Source: Helicoverpa zea (lineage: Eukaryota > Arthropoda > Insecta > Lepidoptera > Noctuidae). From it: a stretch of DNA of 64,000 nt. Shown here one piece after another: positions 54,639-64,000 of this stretch (position 1 is the first letter of the stretch; each line of letters begins with the position of its first letter). A model generated the notes under the pieces. The model was not told the origin of the DNA and ran no database searches. It saw only the letters and a program-made list of their open reading frames with translations. The stretch is taken from the NCBI RefSeq assembly GCF_022581195.2, contig NC_061469.1, forward strand, positions 2,232,001 to 2,296,000, written 5' to 3'. Made by a program: the position numbers and the translations under genes.

Positions 54639-55955
54639 ACCATCACCCACTATCATACCCCATCATAAACTATCATACACTATCATACCCCAACATACAC
54701 TATCATAAGCCATTATCCCCCATTTACACGCACCATCACGGCACAAAAACTATTCACGAGCAGTCTTCATCACTTCTCTAAATTGACTACGTGATCTACT
54801 AATTTTAGAAGAAATCTTTTATCCAAAATGAACTGGCAACATTGTTTTTGAAATCCGAATATGGTAGGAATTTTATTTTTGTTATGTTTATGGTAGTTTT
54901 TTTCTTATACATTATGATTGAAGTATATTTTGGTTATAAAATGGAGAAAGTTTAATTTAAAATCTTTTTGAGTTTACCAACTTCGGGTCTGGAATCAACC
55001 AAAAATAATGTTGTAGAGTTCATGAAAATACTATTTATAAATGTTACGAAATGTGTGCTTTCGGTGCTTCTATTATTTATTAGAAAGTTTTATTTATTTA
55101 TTCTTGTTTCCTGCTCCGAATAGTATTATTTAGTTATGTACTTAGCACTTGCACTTTTAGTTTCAATTATTTTGGTTAAGTTCTGTGATAATGTGTGATC
55201 AACGTTCGTACTGTTAAGACCTAATGCCTATACGCAAACGGAATTTAATTTTAACCAGTTTTATCGAAGCTAGTATCTTTCATATATACTTACAGTATTG
55301 TAACTGAGGCTAACTTAAAGTTAAGTGACGTTTCGCGGGCATTATCTAGACAAATTTTAATTTATTTTGGATAAAAATCGATGTATATAATACATCAATA
55401 CCAATGACTAGTGATGTCCTGTGTCTTACACGGAGTTTTCGGAATATTTACAAAATTCTTTGTATCTTATCCTCGTATCATGTCTAACCTTTGGAGTATA
55501 TTTACAATATATATGTATATTTAAAATATAGTATTGTCCATACATTTGAGAACCAAATATCGTGTCAAAGTTAACTTTTTTATCGTCTAACTATGACATT
55601 CCATGTCGACGTAGAATCTCGCATTGCAGTATTATAGACTTTTTAAAAGTATAATTTATTCAGTGCCGTATTGTATTATTTATTTTGAATTTCATTGATT
55701 ATAATCTCAGTATTTTTGCAGTAAGATTACGAATGTATTTTAGCATTTACTTAACTTACTTATTAACAGATTTTAAGCACACGAACCATATAGGGTACAT
55801 TATACTTCTGTAAGGTAGTTCAAAGCTTCATACATTTATGCCTAAGAGGTAAAACATTTATTTTCTTACTTTGAAACTGTTTCAAATGAGGAAATATTAA
55901 TTTCAATTGTATCCTGTGTGCGATTATGTTGAAATAAAATGATTTTGTAATGGAA
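54639..55955 (+). other. Inos 3' UTR
   Basis: About 1.3 kb, AT-rich. It begins with short degenerate repeats of ACTATCATACCCCA and ACTATCATACAC (54648-54715) and ends after AATAAA at 55933-55938. Confidence 0.7.
55933..55938 (+). terminator. Inos polyadenylation signal
   Basis: AATAAA followed by GATTTTGTAATGG and a GT/T-rich region. Confidence 0.7.
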
Positions 55956-56048
55956 TTGGGTTTTTATTACAAGCTTTTTTTGACCAAGTATTCATCCCAA
56001 CTTACTAATATTGCACCCTTACAAATTGAACTTATTATAAGAGGAGAA

Positions 56049-56425
56049 CATATGTGTTCATAAGAGAGTACATGAGTACTTATGAGAGTACATAAGTGGA
56101 GTAAATAAGAGGAGTACATAATAGGAGTACATAAGAGAGTACATAAGAGGAGTACATAAGAGAGTACATAAGAGGGATACATGAGAGAGTATATAAGAGT
56201 ACATAAGAGGAGTACATAAGAGAGTATATAAGAGGGATACATGAGAGAGTATATAAGAGTACATAAGAGGAGTACATAAGAGAATATATAAGAGGAGTAC
56301 ATAAGGGGAGTATATAAGAGGAGTACATAAGAGAGTATATAAGAGGAGTACATAAGAGGGATACATGAGAGAGTACATAAGAGTACATAATATTAGTATA
56401 TAAGAAGGATACATGAGAGGAGTGC
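56049..56425. repeat. Minisatellite of ~13-15 bp units with ~60 bp higher-order period
   Basis: The units are variants of GAGTACATAAGAG, GAGTATATAAGAG and GGATACATGAGAG. A block of about 60 bp combining them repeats at least twice exactly. All three - strand frames stay open because the units lack stops, which creates Tyr/Ser/Leu-rich pseudo-proteins. It directly abuts the SINE tail at 56427. Confidence 0.93.
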
Positions 56426-56426
56426 A

Positions 56427-56772
56427 TGATGATGTCCTCCTAGCCGATTATCGGCTACAGCGGCTGTTCTCAAGTAAGGAGATTAGCCAATTGTGTACAT
56501 AATGGAGTTCACAAGCATTTGCGCAGACACAGGTGTACTCACTATTCCTTCACTCACATAGCCCGATGGGACAGCAAATCGACACGACCGGAGAGATCAG
56601 GCGCAGGACCGACATTTACGTGCTCCCCGATGCACGGGTGTATCAATCACCTACTTCCAGGCTCCGGGCTGCTTTGTGAAGGTCTTCTAAAACCCACAAA
56701 GCGATTTTGGGAATCGAACCTGAGACGTCGTGCTCAGCAGCCGCATTTGCAACAGCTAGACCAACGAGGCAG
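56427..56772 (-). mobile_element. tRNA-derived SINE, second copy
   Basis: The same family as 29155-29527, read on the - strand from ACTGCCTCGTTGGTCTAGCT to the GATGAT tail. It has an 11-bp deletion in the region after the B box and scattered changes, so it is older. No clear target duplication. Confidence 0.85.
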
Positions 56773-56818
56773 TATTTATACTACGTACAAAGAAAAAACA
56801 ATATTCTGATTAATCTTC

Positions 56819-56940
56819 TTTATTTTCAGTTAAGCATAGAATAGTTACAGTATCCCAATTTCTCCAGTCTAATTTGACAGTATGTCTCAATCACGCACCA
56901 AGTACTTCACAATGAAATCTTTAAGTAACATACATTTATT
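56819..56940 (-). terminator. Candidate polyadenylation signals of aPKC
   Basis: AATAAA on the - strand at 56935-56940 and 56819-56824, the last ones before the SINE. Tentative. Confidence 0.3.
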
Positions 56941-59900
56941 GGTGTTTCACAATACAAGTAAATACGGCCGAAATTAAATACAATAAATCAACATACTTTA
57001 TGTAAAAACCTATGTTTTATGATTCCTTACCGCAAACGGGGAATATTACATGCGATCAACTAAAAATAATTAAAACTAAGATACATAGTTTTGTTCTAAG
57101 TTGCGAAATGTAACTGTTTAACAATTCCTCTTATAACTAATTATAATTGTTAAAATGTCACTTGTCATGCAGTTAGTAAGATTTTATACACATTACAAAA
57201 TTTTTGGTAATAAAACATTTATCATAATAGAATTCAAACTTAACGTTTGACAATACAACGTGTCGTTATAATCGATAATATTATTTAAAATGACAAAACA
57301 TGAGAACATATTGTAACAATGCAAACGTATTCGCTGTGATGCCAGGGTAGCCCCAGATACATGGAATGTTAACTAATTACACCTAAAGCGTTAATAGTAC
57401 CACAATACTGTCGCTTACCAATAATTAAATACTTAACGATATAAATTATACAAAGAAACCTATGCAGGCAGCCGGCGAGGCGCCGCGACAACAACGCAAC
57501 AGCACGGACATCATCTGACTTGCAACGCACACGTAGTACAGGAATATGGGCGACAACACATGTAGCGCGACACCGCGTCACAACTATGTATAATATAATA
57601 TCGGTGCAAAATGTCTAATAGATAGGTACTTACTACGCACTATTTAGAATAGTTTGTGGACTTGAGCTCTCTGCCACGCGAACCACACATTACGATCGAT
57701 AATCTTTATATAATAAGTCTTTTCTTCTACATTAACAATAATTTGTTATATTATATAATAACCGATGTATTTTACGAGTTTTTTTTTCATATTAATTTGT
57801 TTATAATGTACACAATTTTAAATTTGTCTCAGTGCTCAATATTATATGTTTTTTTTTATTATAAAATTCGTTGGCTACCTAAACGAGTGGTGATTAGCTA
57901 TGAAGGACAACAGAATCTACAATAGGGAATGGAATATATCATACACTTAGTGGCACGGAAAGCTACCAGCTTAAGGAACAATTGAAGAATTCTGGTTAAA
58001 TAATACGTCGAGAGATGGGTCACTTTCTGTGCCATTAATTGTATTATAATAGCGGTACAATGGCGCGCAGCATGTTCTGTTTTATTTACAAGTTTTTATA
58101 AATTCAACAAAAAGACTGACTTTTTAAATCAACATTTTTTAACACCAACAACATACGACAGCTGTACAATTGAGGGTTCAAAATTAAGTTCCAAAAGCTT
58201 GATAGCTTATGTATTTTTTCATGTCACGCGCCATTCCTCGCATATCATAGCTACGAATCTAGCTTATGCCTAGATAACTAGGGTATACACTAATGTTTGA
58301 TAAGGGCTATAAGTATCGGTGAGACCGGTCGGCCATCAAAATTTTTCAACTACTTTTAATTCCTTACGTGCTTTGATTGAGCAGTTCACCTGTCTCGCAT
58401 AATTACAATACAATACAATAATACTACTATATATTTTATTGCTCAAAAAACAATGATTTGATAGAAACCGTGACGGTGTACGACAGAGTCGTAGAACCGT
58501 CATCTTCCTCTCAGAAAGGTAATTAGATAGACTACTATAGATAGTTCAACTCAGATTTGCGCGCGGCCCTATGTGTGCGTCGGCTTGTAAATATACAACT
58601 TTCATTCGTGTGACAGTGACGTCGTCCGAGGATGACGTGTTCTTATCGCTTTTTGTTATGGGTACAGTCGTTTACGAAAATGTCTAGTTCTTCACGGAGA
58701 AAATGTTTAAGGAGTCAGGTAGCGTTTCAAAAAATGAAACATTCAAAGCTTTTTATTATTACATTTTACAGTTTTTCATTATTTTCTCATACGTTTTTTC
58801 AAATTGACATTGACAGTATCTAAGAAATAAATGAGGTGAAATATCTAAGATGAATTAAATACTTCTTACATATTTTCTAGCTCGGGGTACGCGGACAATA
58901 AATAAAAGTGTGGACTAAGAATGTAAAAAGACGTATAATCTAGTATAATAATGTAAACAAAATGTATGGGGAATTTTTTAAAATTATATTGCTTCGCATA
59001 ATGTCGACCAAAATAAGACGGAAATAATGAAACTCATAAATGAACGTTTAATTCAAACTGATGAAGGGGTGTTGGGTAATACCTGTAGACATGTACAAAA
59101 GAAAAACCAAATACTATAGACATTTTGACATGGAGTCAAAATTTATAATTGACCTTGGTGAGAGTAGCGAATCTGAAAATTCATCATTTATTTTTCAAGT
59201 AGCGATTCAGAATCATTATAAATAAATAAACATTAAATTACGTAATAACTGATTTTCTTTAAACAGCCTTATACAACCCCTAAATAACTTTATTTGTACC
59301 CGACTGTACCTCTTGTCACGCACACAAAGTCACTGTATATGTACAAGGGTTACCCACACATAAGGCCGCGCGCAAGACTGAGTTGAACTTACTATACAAT
59401 AATTTCAAAAATATTAAGTCTTATTATATTTCCTCGTATAGTTATTATACATAGATGAATTTTTGTTTATTTAATTTATGTACAGAAGCGTATGCCCCTC
59501 GAGGTGGGGGTTTAGAGTGAGCTAAGTTTTTATTAATAGGAAAGTGTGTTCGCTGCTCCCGACCGAGTTTCAAGCGTTGTTCAAAACACCCGCGGTTTAC
59601 CGAGCACCAATATTGGCTACATTTTACAAGCACTTTTAGCCTTTTAAAGTAACTTAATGTGTAGAAGAATATTACAAATTCCTTCCATGGTGGCATTGTG
59701 TCGACATCAATTCCTTTAAGCAATAAATAAATTCAGATCTATGTGGTTTTTTTTTTTTTAATATTGTTAAGTGATTTATGGTGGAATGTTAATAATAATA
59801 CTTAGGATGATAAAATAATGTGTCATAATTAATACATCTTGTTTTTTTTTTCGGAATATTTAGTTCGTGTGTGTACTTAAATAATACTTTACCAATACTC

Positions 59901-61298
59901 ATTTTTCTCATAAAATTCTGTACGTAAAACTTTACGGAATTATTTTCAAAATTACTACAGGTTCGTGTTAAAAAATAAAAAATAATGTTATTAATTTCGC
60001 CGGTGGTTCAATACAGCTTAATAACAATGACTTAAAATCACTGTTTTAACATATGTAATTACATTTTTAATGTGCCAACAAGCAGTACCGACATATTTTA
60101 TACATTTCTTTGACAATTTAGCGAGAATTTGTGAAGCCATTGACACCTAAATACTTGTGCTTTCATAATTGGCACGTTATGTGCGTCGTAGTATATATAA
60201 ATACAATTTTATATACTAATGTTATATTCTAATTTAGTAATGCCACAAGGATCATCCATCAAACATTATACTTCAAGCAATCTTGATCCTTGAATCTCTA
60301 AACGCATGCAACTTTTCATGCGGTATTTTATTTATTAATTTTATACATAAGTATATTTTATTTACAATTTTAATCTTAACAATAGAATTAAGTACCGCCA
60401 AAAATACACACACAAAATCAAATTAAAAAACCTACTGTAAAATTTTTGATTATGGCAACATTACAATATTTTGTTGCCATATCAAAAATTTATGACAGCC
60501 ATTTTTAAATTTAATTTTTGTTCTTAATTTCTGACGGTACTTTAATAAGCCTTAAATTCGAGGCGTCATATCTTTACAAACGTCACCTAATTTAGAAGGC
60601 CGACACTATAGAAGTAGTTAATTATTAGTAAAACAAGATCCTATCACCAATGGCTTCACTTATCGCTAAGCTGGTACAGTCAACCACAATAATATAGACA
60701 CACTTTAGTTAAAATTCATGTTACAGTTTTTACAAATCATGATCCTTAGAGCCTCTTTCCGACTATGTTGAGGTCTGTTTTACAAATAACTGTGCTATAC
60801 TGAAATTAGCTTCTTGACGGTTTGCACATGTTGCCAATTTCCGTCATTTAGGCCCAGGTACATCGACAATATAAACACAGTTTTTTGATACAACAAGTAA
60901 ACAGTTGTTCAAAAGAAAGCTGACGTTTGTTATTGGTGAACTTGGGCCTGCTTTTCGTTAAAAACTGTACAACACAACATTGCAAAGATGAGAATTAACT
61001 GTGTTCAATATCCAAAAAATTGTATTGTAGTATTATTTGAAAAACACAGCTGCACCTGCCCGAAATATAATGGGGATTAGGGCAGATAATGATGATGAAG
61101 TAAAAAATTGCGACAAATACATACATTACTGTAGTTGAGAATAGTCAACTATCTAAGTTAAAAATGTGTCAAATTATTGATGCTGGTTGCACCTATCAAA
61201 GTTTTTTACATGCGACAAGTACATTACTGCGGCTGTGTGTACCTGTCGTGTTTGTCGCGTGTGTCGTGCTTGTCGTGCTTGTCGTGCTTGTCGCGTCG
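56825..61298 (-). other. Probable long 3' UTR of aPKC
   Basis: About 4.4 kb of AT-rich sequence after the last coding exon on the - strand. It is poor in transposons except a family A MITE (60850-60949) and a worn TTGGGGTCGG piece (60747-60785). I found no coding exon. The assignment as UTR rather than spacer is inferred. The first 60 bp (61240-61300) is a 9-bp GTCGTGCTT repeat. Confidence 0.4.
60850..60949. mobile_element. MITE, family A
   Basis: GGCCCAGGTACATCGAC at the left and TTGGTGAACTTGGGCC at the right, with the internal AAACAGTTGTTC motif. A relative of 101-229 and 14992-15124. Confidence 0.6.
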
Positions 61299-61300
61299 TC
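61240..61300. repeat. 9-bp tandem repeat (GTCGTGCTT)
   Basis: About six variants of GTCGTGCTT / GTCGCGTGT in a row, immediately after the TGA that ends the aPKC extension frame on the - strand. Confidence 0.85.
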
Positions 61301-61412
61301 AGTTGAGCGGCAGACAGAACATGTGCTGCAGCAGCGTGGGCTTGCGCGGCGGCAGCTCCGAGCAAACGCTGTCGTAGTCCGATGACGACGACTCTGCACC
61401 GTAGCCGTATGC
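61299..61412 (-). CDS. Putative aPKC C-terminal extension exon
   Basis: Acceptor ATATTTCCACAG; 37 codons then TGA at 61299-61301. It encodes a Tyr/Gly start (AYGYGAESSSSDYDSVCSEL), then PPRKP and a hydrophobic end (HMFCLPLN). Third positions are mostly G or C (about 31 of 37) against an AT-rich surround, so it looks like coding sequence. Its phase (0) fits only the frame that runs past the aPKC TGA in the preceding exon. Spliced straight from exon 62731-62846 it would be read in a different frame, giving an Arg/Thr-rich tail. No known domain. Confidence 0.6.
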   Translation of the reverse strand, partial: AYGYGAESSSSDYDSVCSELPPRKPTLLQHMFCLPLN

Positions 61413-61945
61413 CTGTGGAAATATTAAAATGAATAATGAACAAGATATTGAAATATAGACAAAGCAAATTAATCCGACTTCATTTAGCACGGTAAGGTTG
61501 AACTTTGAAACTGAAACAGGAGTTTTTACAAAAGCTGTCAAAGTAAACATGTCAAAGTTACATGAAAGTATAATTTTCAACAACAACGATGGTGCTTTCT
61601 GACAAAGTAAATTATCCCATTTCTTCTAAACAATAAGTTTGAATTTTCAACGACAGTGCCGTTAGCTACAAAACACGCAATAGTTACAGTTGATAAGGCA
61701 GAATGACTATCTCATGTAAATATTAAGATTGAATTTCTAATTTTACCTGCCTACCTCATGGTAGGGATGCAGAAGACAAGCTAAATTAATCGGTTTATAC
61801 ATAAAATAAAACACAAATTCGAAAGCAAATTGACCCACCCATCCCCTCTCGTAGTAAAGCATCGCAGTGAGCCAGTACAAGTTGTTACACTTGTCAAGGC
61901 AAATTGCCCCATCTCCCTTCAACAATAAGGCCTAATTTCCTTTAC
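61413..61945 (-). other. Last intron of aPKC, with duplicated mini-exon
   Basis: 533 bp. It contains a second copy of the ACLLHPYHE coding segment (61766-61792) and several copies of a CAATTTGCTTTGTC-like motif (near 61460, 61605, 61825, 61895). Confidence 0.6.
61758..61792 (-). other. Duplicate of the aPKC extension segment (possible cassette exon or relic)
   Basis: On the - strand it reads GCTTGTCTTCTGCATCCCTA then CCATGAG, encoding ACLLHPYHE as in the exon at 61946-62075. It is preceded by TTAATTTAG and followed by GTAGGCAGGTAAAA, so acceptor and donor signals exist. I found no upstream exon whose phase would use it in this frame. Confidence 0.5.
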
Positions 61946-62075
61946 CTGATCGGGCTCATGGTAGGGGTGCAGCAGACAGGCGTGACGTCACACGCAGTCC
62001 TCCAGCGACATCAGCAGCGGGTTCACGTACTCGAAGCCCTCGAACTCCGACTGGTCGATGTCCGCGATCACCGTG
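61946..62075 (-). CDS. aPKC: aPKC exon with hydrophobic motif and TGA
   Basis: Acceptor TGTCCCCAG; TGA at 61988-61990 in context GTG TGA CGT; donor GATCAG|GTAAAG at 61946/61945. The 42 nt between stop and donor encode RHACLLHPYHEPDQ in frame. If the TGA is terminal, this is an unusual 3' UTR intron 42 nt after the stop. Confidence 0.85.
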
Positions 62076-63898
62076 CTGGGGACACAAACAAATAATAATA
62101 ATGAGAATGTTTATTTTAGAAATATTTTTTTCGTGTTTAATATTTGAAAATGTAAAAAACATGTTACAAATTATTTTGTATGTTAACTAGCTTCTGCCAG
62201 CGGTTTCACCCGCATCCCGTGGGAACTACTTCCCGTACCGGGGATAAAAAGTAGCCTATAGCCTTCCTCGATAAATGGGCTATCTAACACTGAAAGAAAT
62301 TTTCAAATCGGACCAGTAGTTCCTGAGATTAGCGCGTTCAAACAAACAAACAAACAAACTCTTCAGCTTTATAATATTAGTATAGATAAGAATATTTCAG
62401 ACTTCATGTGCGACCAAAGGTCAATTTGAAGAAAATTGTGGCCAGATTACAGTTAAATTGGTGGAAAATAGATATTTAAGGCTTCCGGAGTTTTCTGTGT
62501 TGCTCAGGTTGAGGATTGAGGAGGTCAGATAGGTATTTGTAAAACACTTGTATCAGCTGCGTTCTGTTAGACTGGAAGACAAACACCCAATATAGTAGGG
62601 AGGCAGACTTTTTTCTGTCTCTCTGGTGTGCTTTCTAAACGCCAATTTTAATGAAAATCGGTACACGTCTGGAGTTTGCAAAACTTTTTATTTGGGTGTG
62701 AAGTTTCCTCTAAGATAAGGGTATACGTACTCGTTGTCGGGCGTGAGATGCACGGGCTCGTCGGTGAACTCGGGCGGGAAGTTGGCCAGGTCACGCTCGC
62801 CCTCCAGCCGCGGCTTGAACGGCGGCACCACCTGCTTCTGCTCCAGCTGAGGGGAGGATGAACCATATGTTACTATACATAATACAAAAATAATATTGCT
62901 TTAGTTGTTGAAAGAGCGCTTATAGGACATATATCACTCAATGACTTGATCATGAAATTATGAGGCCCAATACAATAAACAAGTGAGCGGCGTCGCTGCA
63001 GCACCCACTACTTGCGCCCTCCCCACCGCGTCTACCTCTCACCTCAGGGTGCTTACATAAAGAAACAAGTGTTTCAACTTACCTGTTTCTTTATAAGTGA
63101 GTGAATACGATTGTATTGAAATATTATACCTGCACTGATCGGTACCTACCCGTACAGGTTTGTCTGTACCGGCAACCTGTTTCTTTACGTAAGCACCTTC
63201 AGGCCGGAGCGGTGCCGGACTTACCGTATGACATACCATACATTTTTATATGTAGGAAACAGGTTGTATGTAGGAATATGTTGCGGCACCTGAGTGTGGC
63301 CTGACTCTGACTTAATCATGCACTTACATTTGGTAAGATGCTTATGAACGAAATAAATAAATATTAATCAGTATGTAACCATTTAAATTTTATACCAAAT
63401 CAAATATTCACCAATTACTAGTCATGATTAGGTTGAAGTTTTTATCACTTTTAGACGGGTTATGTTCTTCTATATAAGATTCTTACAAGATATGACTCAC
63501 ATTTAAATTAATGTTAACAATTAAAATAAACAAATAGTCAAATTACTATAGTGTCATTGCACCGAACAGGGGGGTTTGTAGCAAGCCTTCTCGTAGAGCG
63601 CCACCTATGCTCGGGCCGTCCCCGTGAGTAGCGGCATACTCGTATGCCGTGAAACCGATTGCTACACCATGATGACAAGTCAGAGAATTCGCAGCTTTGG
63701 CAGTCCACTATAGTTCGACAGAATCCATACCATCTCCCACTCGATGCTCTTGAAGAAGGGATGGCTGACGATGTCGAGGAAGCCGCTGTCGCCGCAGCCG
63801 AGCCGCTCCGCCGGGTTCTTGTTGAGGAAGCCCTTCAGCACCGACGCCGCCTTCACCGACAGGGACCGGGGGATACGGATCGTTTTCTCTAAGATCAC
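61946..63898 (-). CDS. aPKC: Atypical protein kinase C, C-terminal part (partial)
   Basis: aPKC is the Ser/Thr kinase of the Par polarity complex. Three exons are visible (63898-63731, 62846-62731, 62075-61946; stop TGA at 61988-61990). They encode the end of the kinase C-lobe (IRIPRSLSVKAASVLKGFLN, NPAERLGC, HPFFKSIEWEM), then the AGC tail. The turn motif is VHLTPDN. The hydrophobic motif is FEGFEYVNPL with Glu in place of the phosphorylated Ser/Thr, which is diagnostic for atypical rather than conventional PKC. It ends MSLEDCV, a PDZ-binding-type C-terminus. Exons join in phase (codon GA|C split). The PB1, C1 and N-lobe exons lie to the right of the window. The frame continues open past the TGA for 51 codons (see findings). 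Confidence 0.95.
62184..62393 (+). mobile_element. Dispersed repeat, family D (best copy)
   Basis: GCGGTTTCACCCGCATCCCG, GGGATAAAAAGTAGCCTATA, AGTTCCTGAGATTAGCGCGT, AAACAAACAAACAAAC, CTCTTCAGCTTTATAATATT. This is the most complete of the family in the window. Confidence 0.75.
62505..62615 (-). mobile_element. TTGGGGTCGG repeat, worn copy
   Basis: On the - strand: CTTCCAGTCTAACAGAACGC, AGCTGATACAAGTGTTTTAC and CTATCTGACCTCC in family order; the core is mutated. Confidence 0.6.
62731..62846 (-). CDS. aPKC: aPKC exon with turn motif
   Basis: Acceptor CATCCTCCCCTCAG; donor AACGA|GTACGT. Encodes EQKQVVPPFKPRL and FTDEPVHLTPDN. Confidence 0.95.
62847..63730 (-). other. aPKC intron with MITE
   Basis: 884 bp. 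It contains a 162-bp inverted-repeat element (63042-63203) and an unassigned stretch at 63545-63665. Confidence 0.7.
63042..63203. mobile_element. MITE with ~28-bp inverted repeats
   Basis: CCTCAGGGTGCTTACATAAA followed by GAAACAAG at 63042-63069 pairs with the reverse complement of 63176-63203 (CCTGAAGGTGCTTACGTAAA, GAAACAGG), with four mismatches. A third ACCTGTTTCTTTATAAG copy lies inside. Confidence 0.7.
63731..63898 (-). CDS. aPKC: aPKC exon, end of kinase domain
   Basis: Acceptor GACAATTCCAG; donor GAGATG|GTATGG; 56 codons, phase 0 at both ends. Encodes VILEKTIRIPRSLSVKAASV to FFKSIEWEM. Confidence 0.96.
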
Positions 63899-64000
63899 CT
63901 GGAATTGTCAAAAAAGTAATTAATCAATGTGTGTCTAAATATAACTATGTCTATTTTAGCATTAAATTGATGAATAAAATACATGCTAAGAGCCTTTTTC
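63899..64000 (-). other. aPKC intron (window edge)
   Basis: AT-rich intron start. The last 11 bases (GAGCCTTTTTC) look like the beginning of another TTGGGGTCGG repeat. Confidence 0.4.

Larger units (their letters stand above)
62076..62730 (-). other. aPKC intron
   Basis: 655 bp. It holds a family D repeat (62184-62393) and a worn - strand TTGGGGTCGG repeat (62505-62615). Confidence 0.75.

Noticed and set aside
55967..56427. Three overlapping Tyr/Ser/Leu-rich open frames on the - strand
   Set aside because: They are translations of a minisatellite whose units happen to lack stops in every frame.
61196..61412. Arg/Thr-rich tail from splicing exon 62731 directly to 61412
   Set aside because: The frame gives low-complexity sequence running into a 9-bp tandem repeat; codon composition favours the other frame.
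61988..61990. TGA of aPKC read as selenocysteine
   Set aside because: Lepidoptera are regarded as having lost selenoproteins, no SECIS-like element was evident, and ordinary readthrough explains the open frame better.
1..64000. CRISPR arrays, operons, bacterial-type promoters or ribosome binding sites
   Set aside because: The sequence is an intron-rich animal genome; no direct-repeat/spacer pattern was seen, and the only arrays are minisatellites and microsatellites.

Overview
The window looks like a moth or butterfly nuclear genome, probably a noctuid-type moth. The reasons are AT-rich non-coding DNA, short exons with GT-AG introns, dense short interspersed repeats of lepidopteran type (a tRNA-derived SINE, a common repeat with the core TTGGGGTCGG, foldback MITEs) and two long non-LTR retrotransposons. 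All exon coordinates below were read by hand from splice signals, codon phase and protein family resemblance; nothing was searched against a database.

Four host genes are present. (1) The last two exons of Naf1 (H/ACA snoRNP assembly factor), + strand, 1262-2284. (2) A ten-exon BTB/AT-hook/C2H2 transcription factor, - strand, 36278 down to 14243, with a roughly 4.3 kb 3' UTR ending near 9960. (3) The complete twelve-exon inositol-3-phosphate synthase gene (Inos, 540 aa), + strand, 38585-54638, with polyadenylation near 55940. (4) The 3' end of atypical protein kinase C (aPKC), - strand, from 63898 down to 61299, probably with a long 3' UTR reaching toward 56.8 kb. Genes 2 and 3 are head to head with about 2 kb between their 5' ends. 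Genes 3 and 4 are tail to tail, separated by a minisatellite and a SINE.

Mobile DNA fills much of the rest. A CR1/Daphne-like LINE (4562 to about 9650, - strand) keeps an open ORF1 with a baculovirus-FP-like C-terminal domain and an open endonuclease/RT ORF2. An RTE-type LINE (29617-32788, - strand) sits in the large intron of the BTB gene. It is flanked by an 8-bp target duplication and is broken by one frameshift. Two copies of a tRNA-derived SINE, several MITEs (one with perfect 56-bp inverted repeats) and nested, TSD-flanked retroelement fragments occupy introns.

The observation I rate highest is at the end of aPKC. The conserved C-terminus, which ends in a PDZ-binding-type Glu-Asp-Cys-Val, stops at a TGA followed by C. 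The same frame then stays open for 51 more codons, across a splice junction of matching phase, with coding-like GC-rich third positions. A second copy of nine of those codons lies in the next intron and differs only at three synonymous positions. This suggests stop-codon readthrough (or an unseen splice route) that would replace the PDZ-binding tail of aPKC with a new one.
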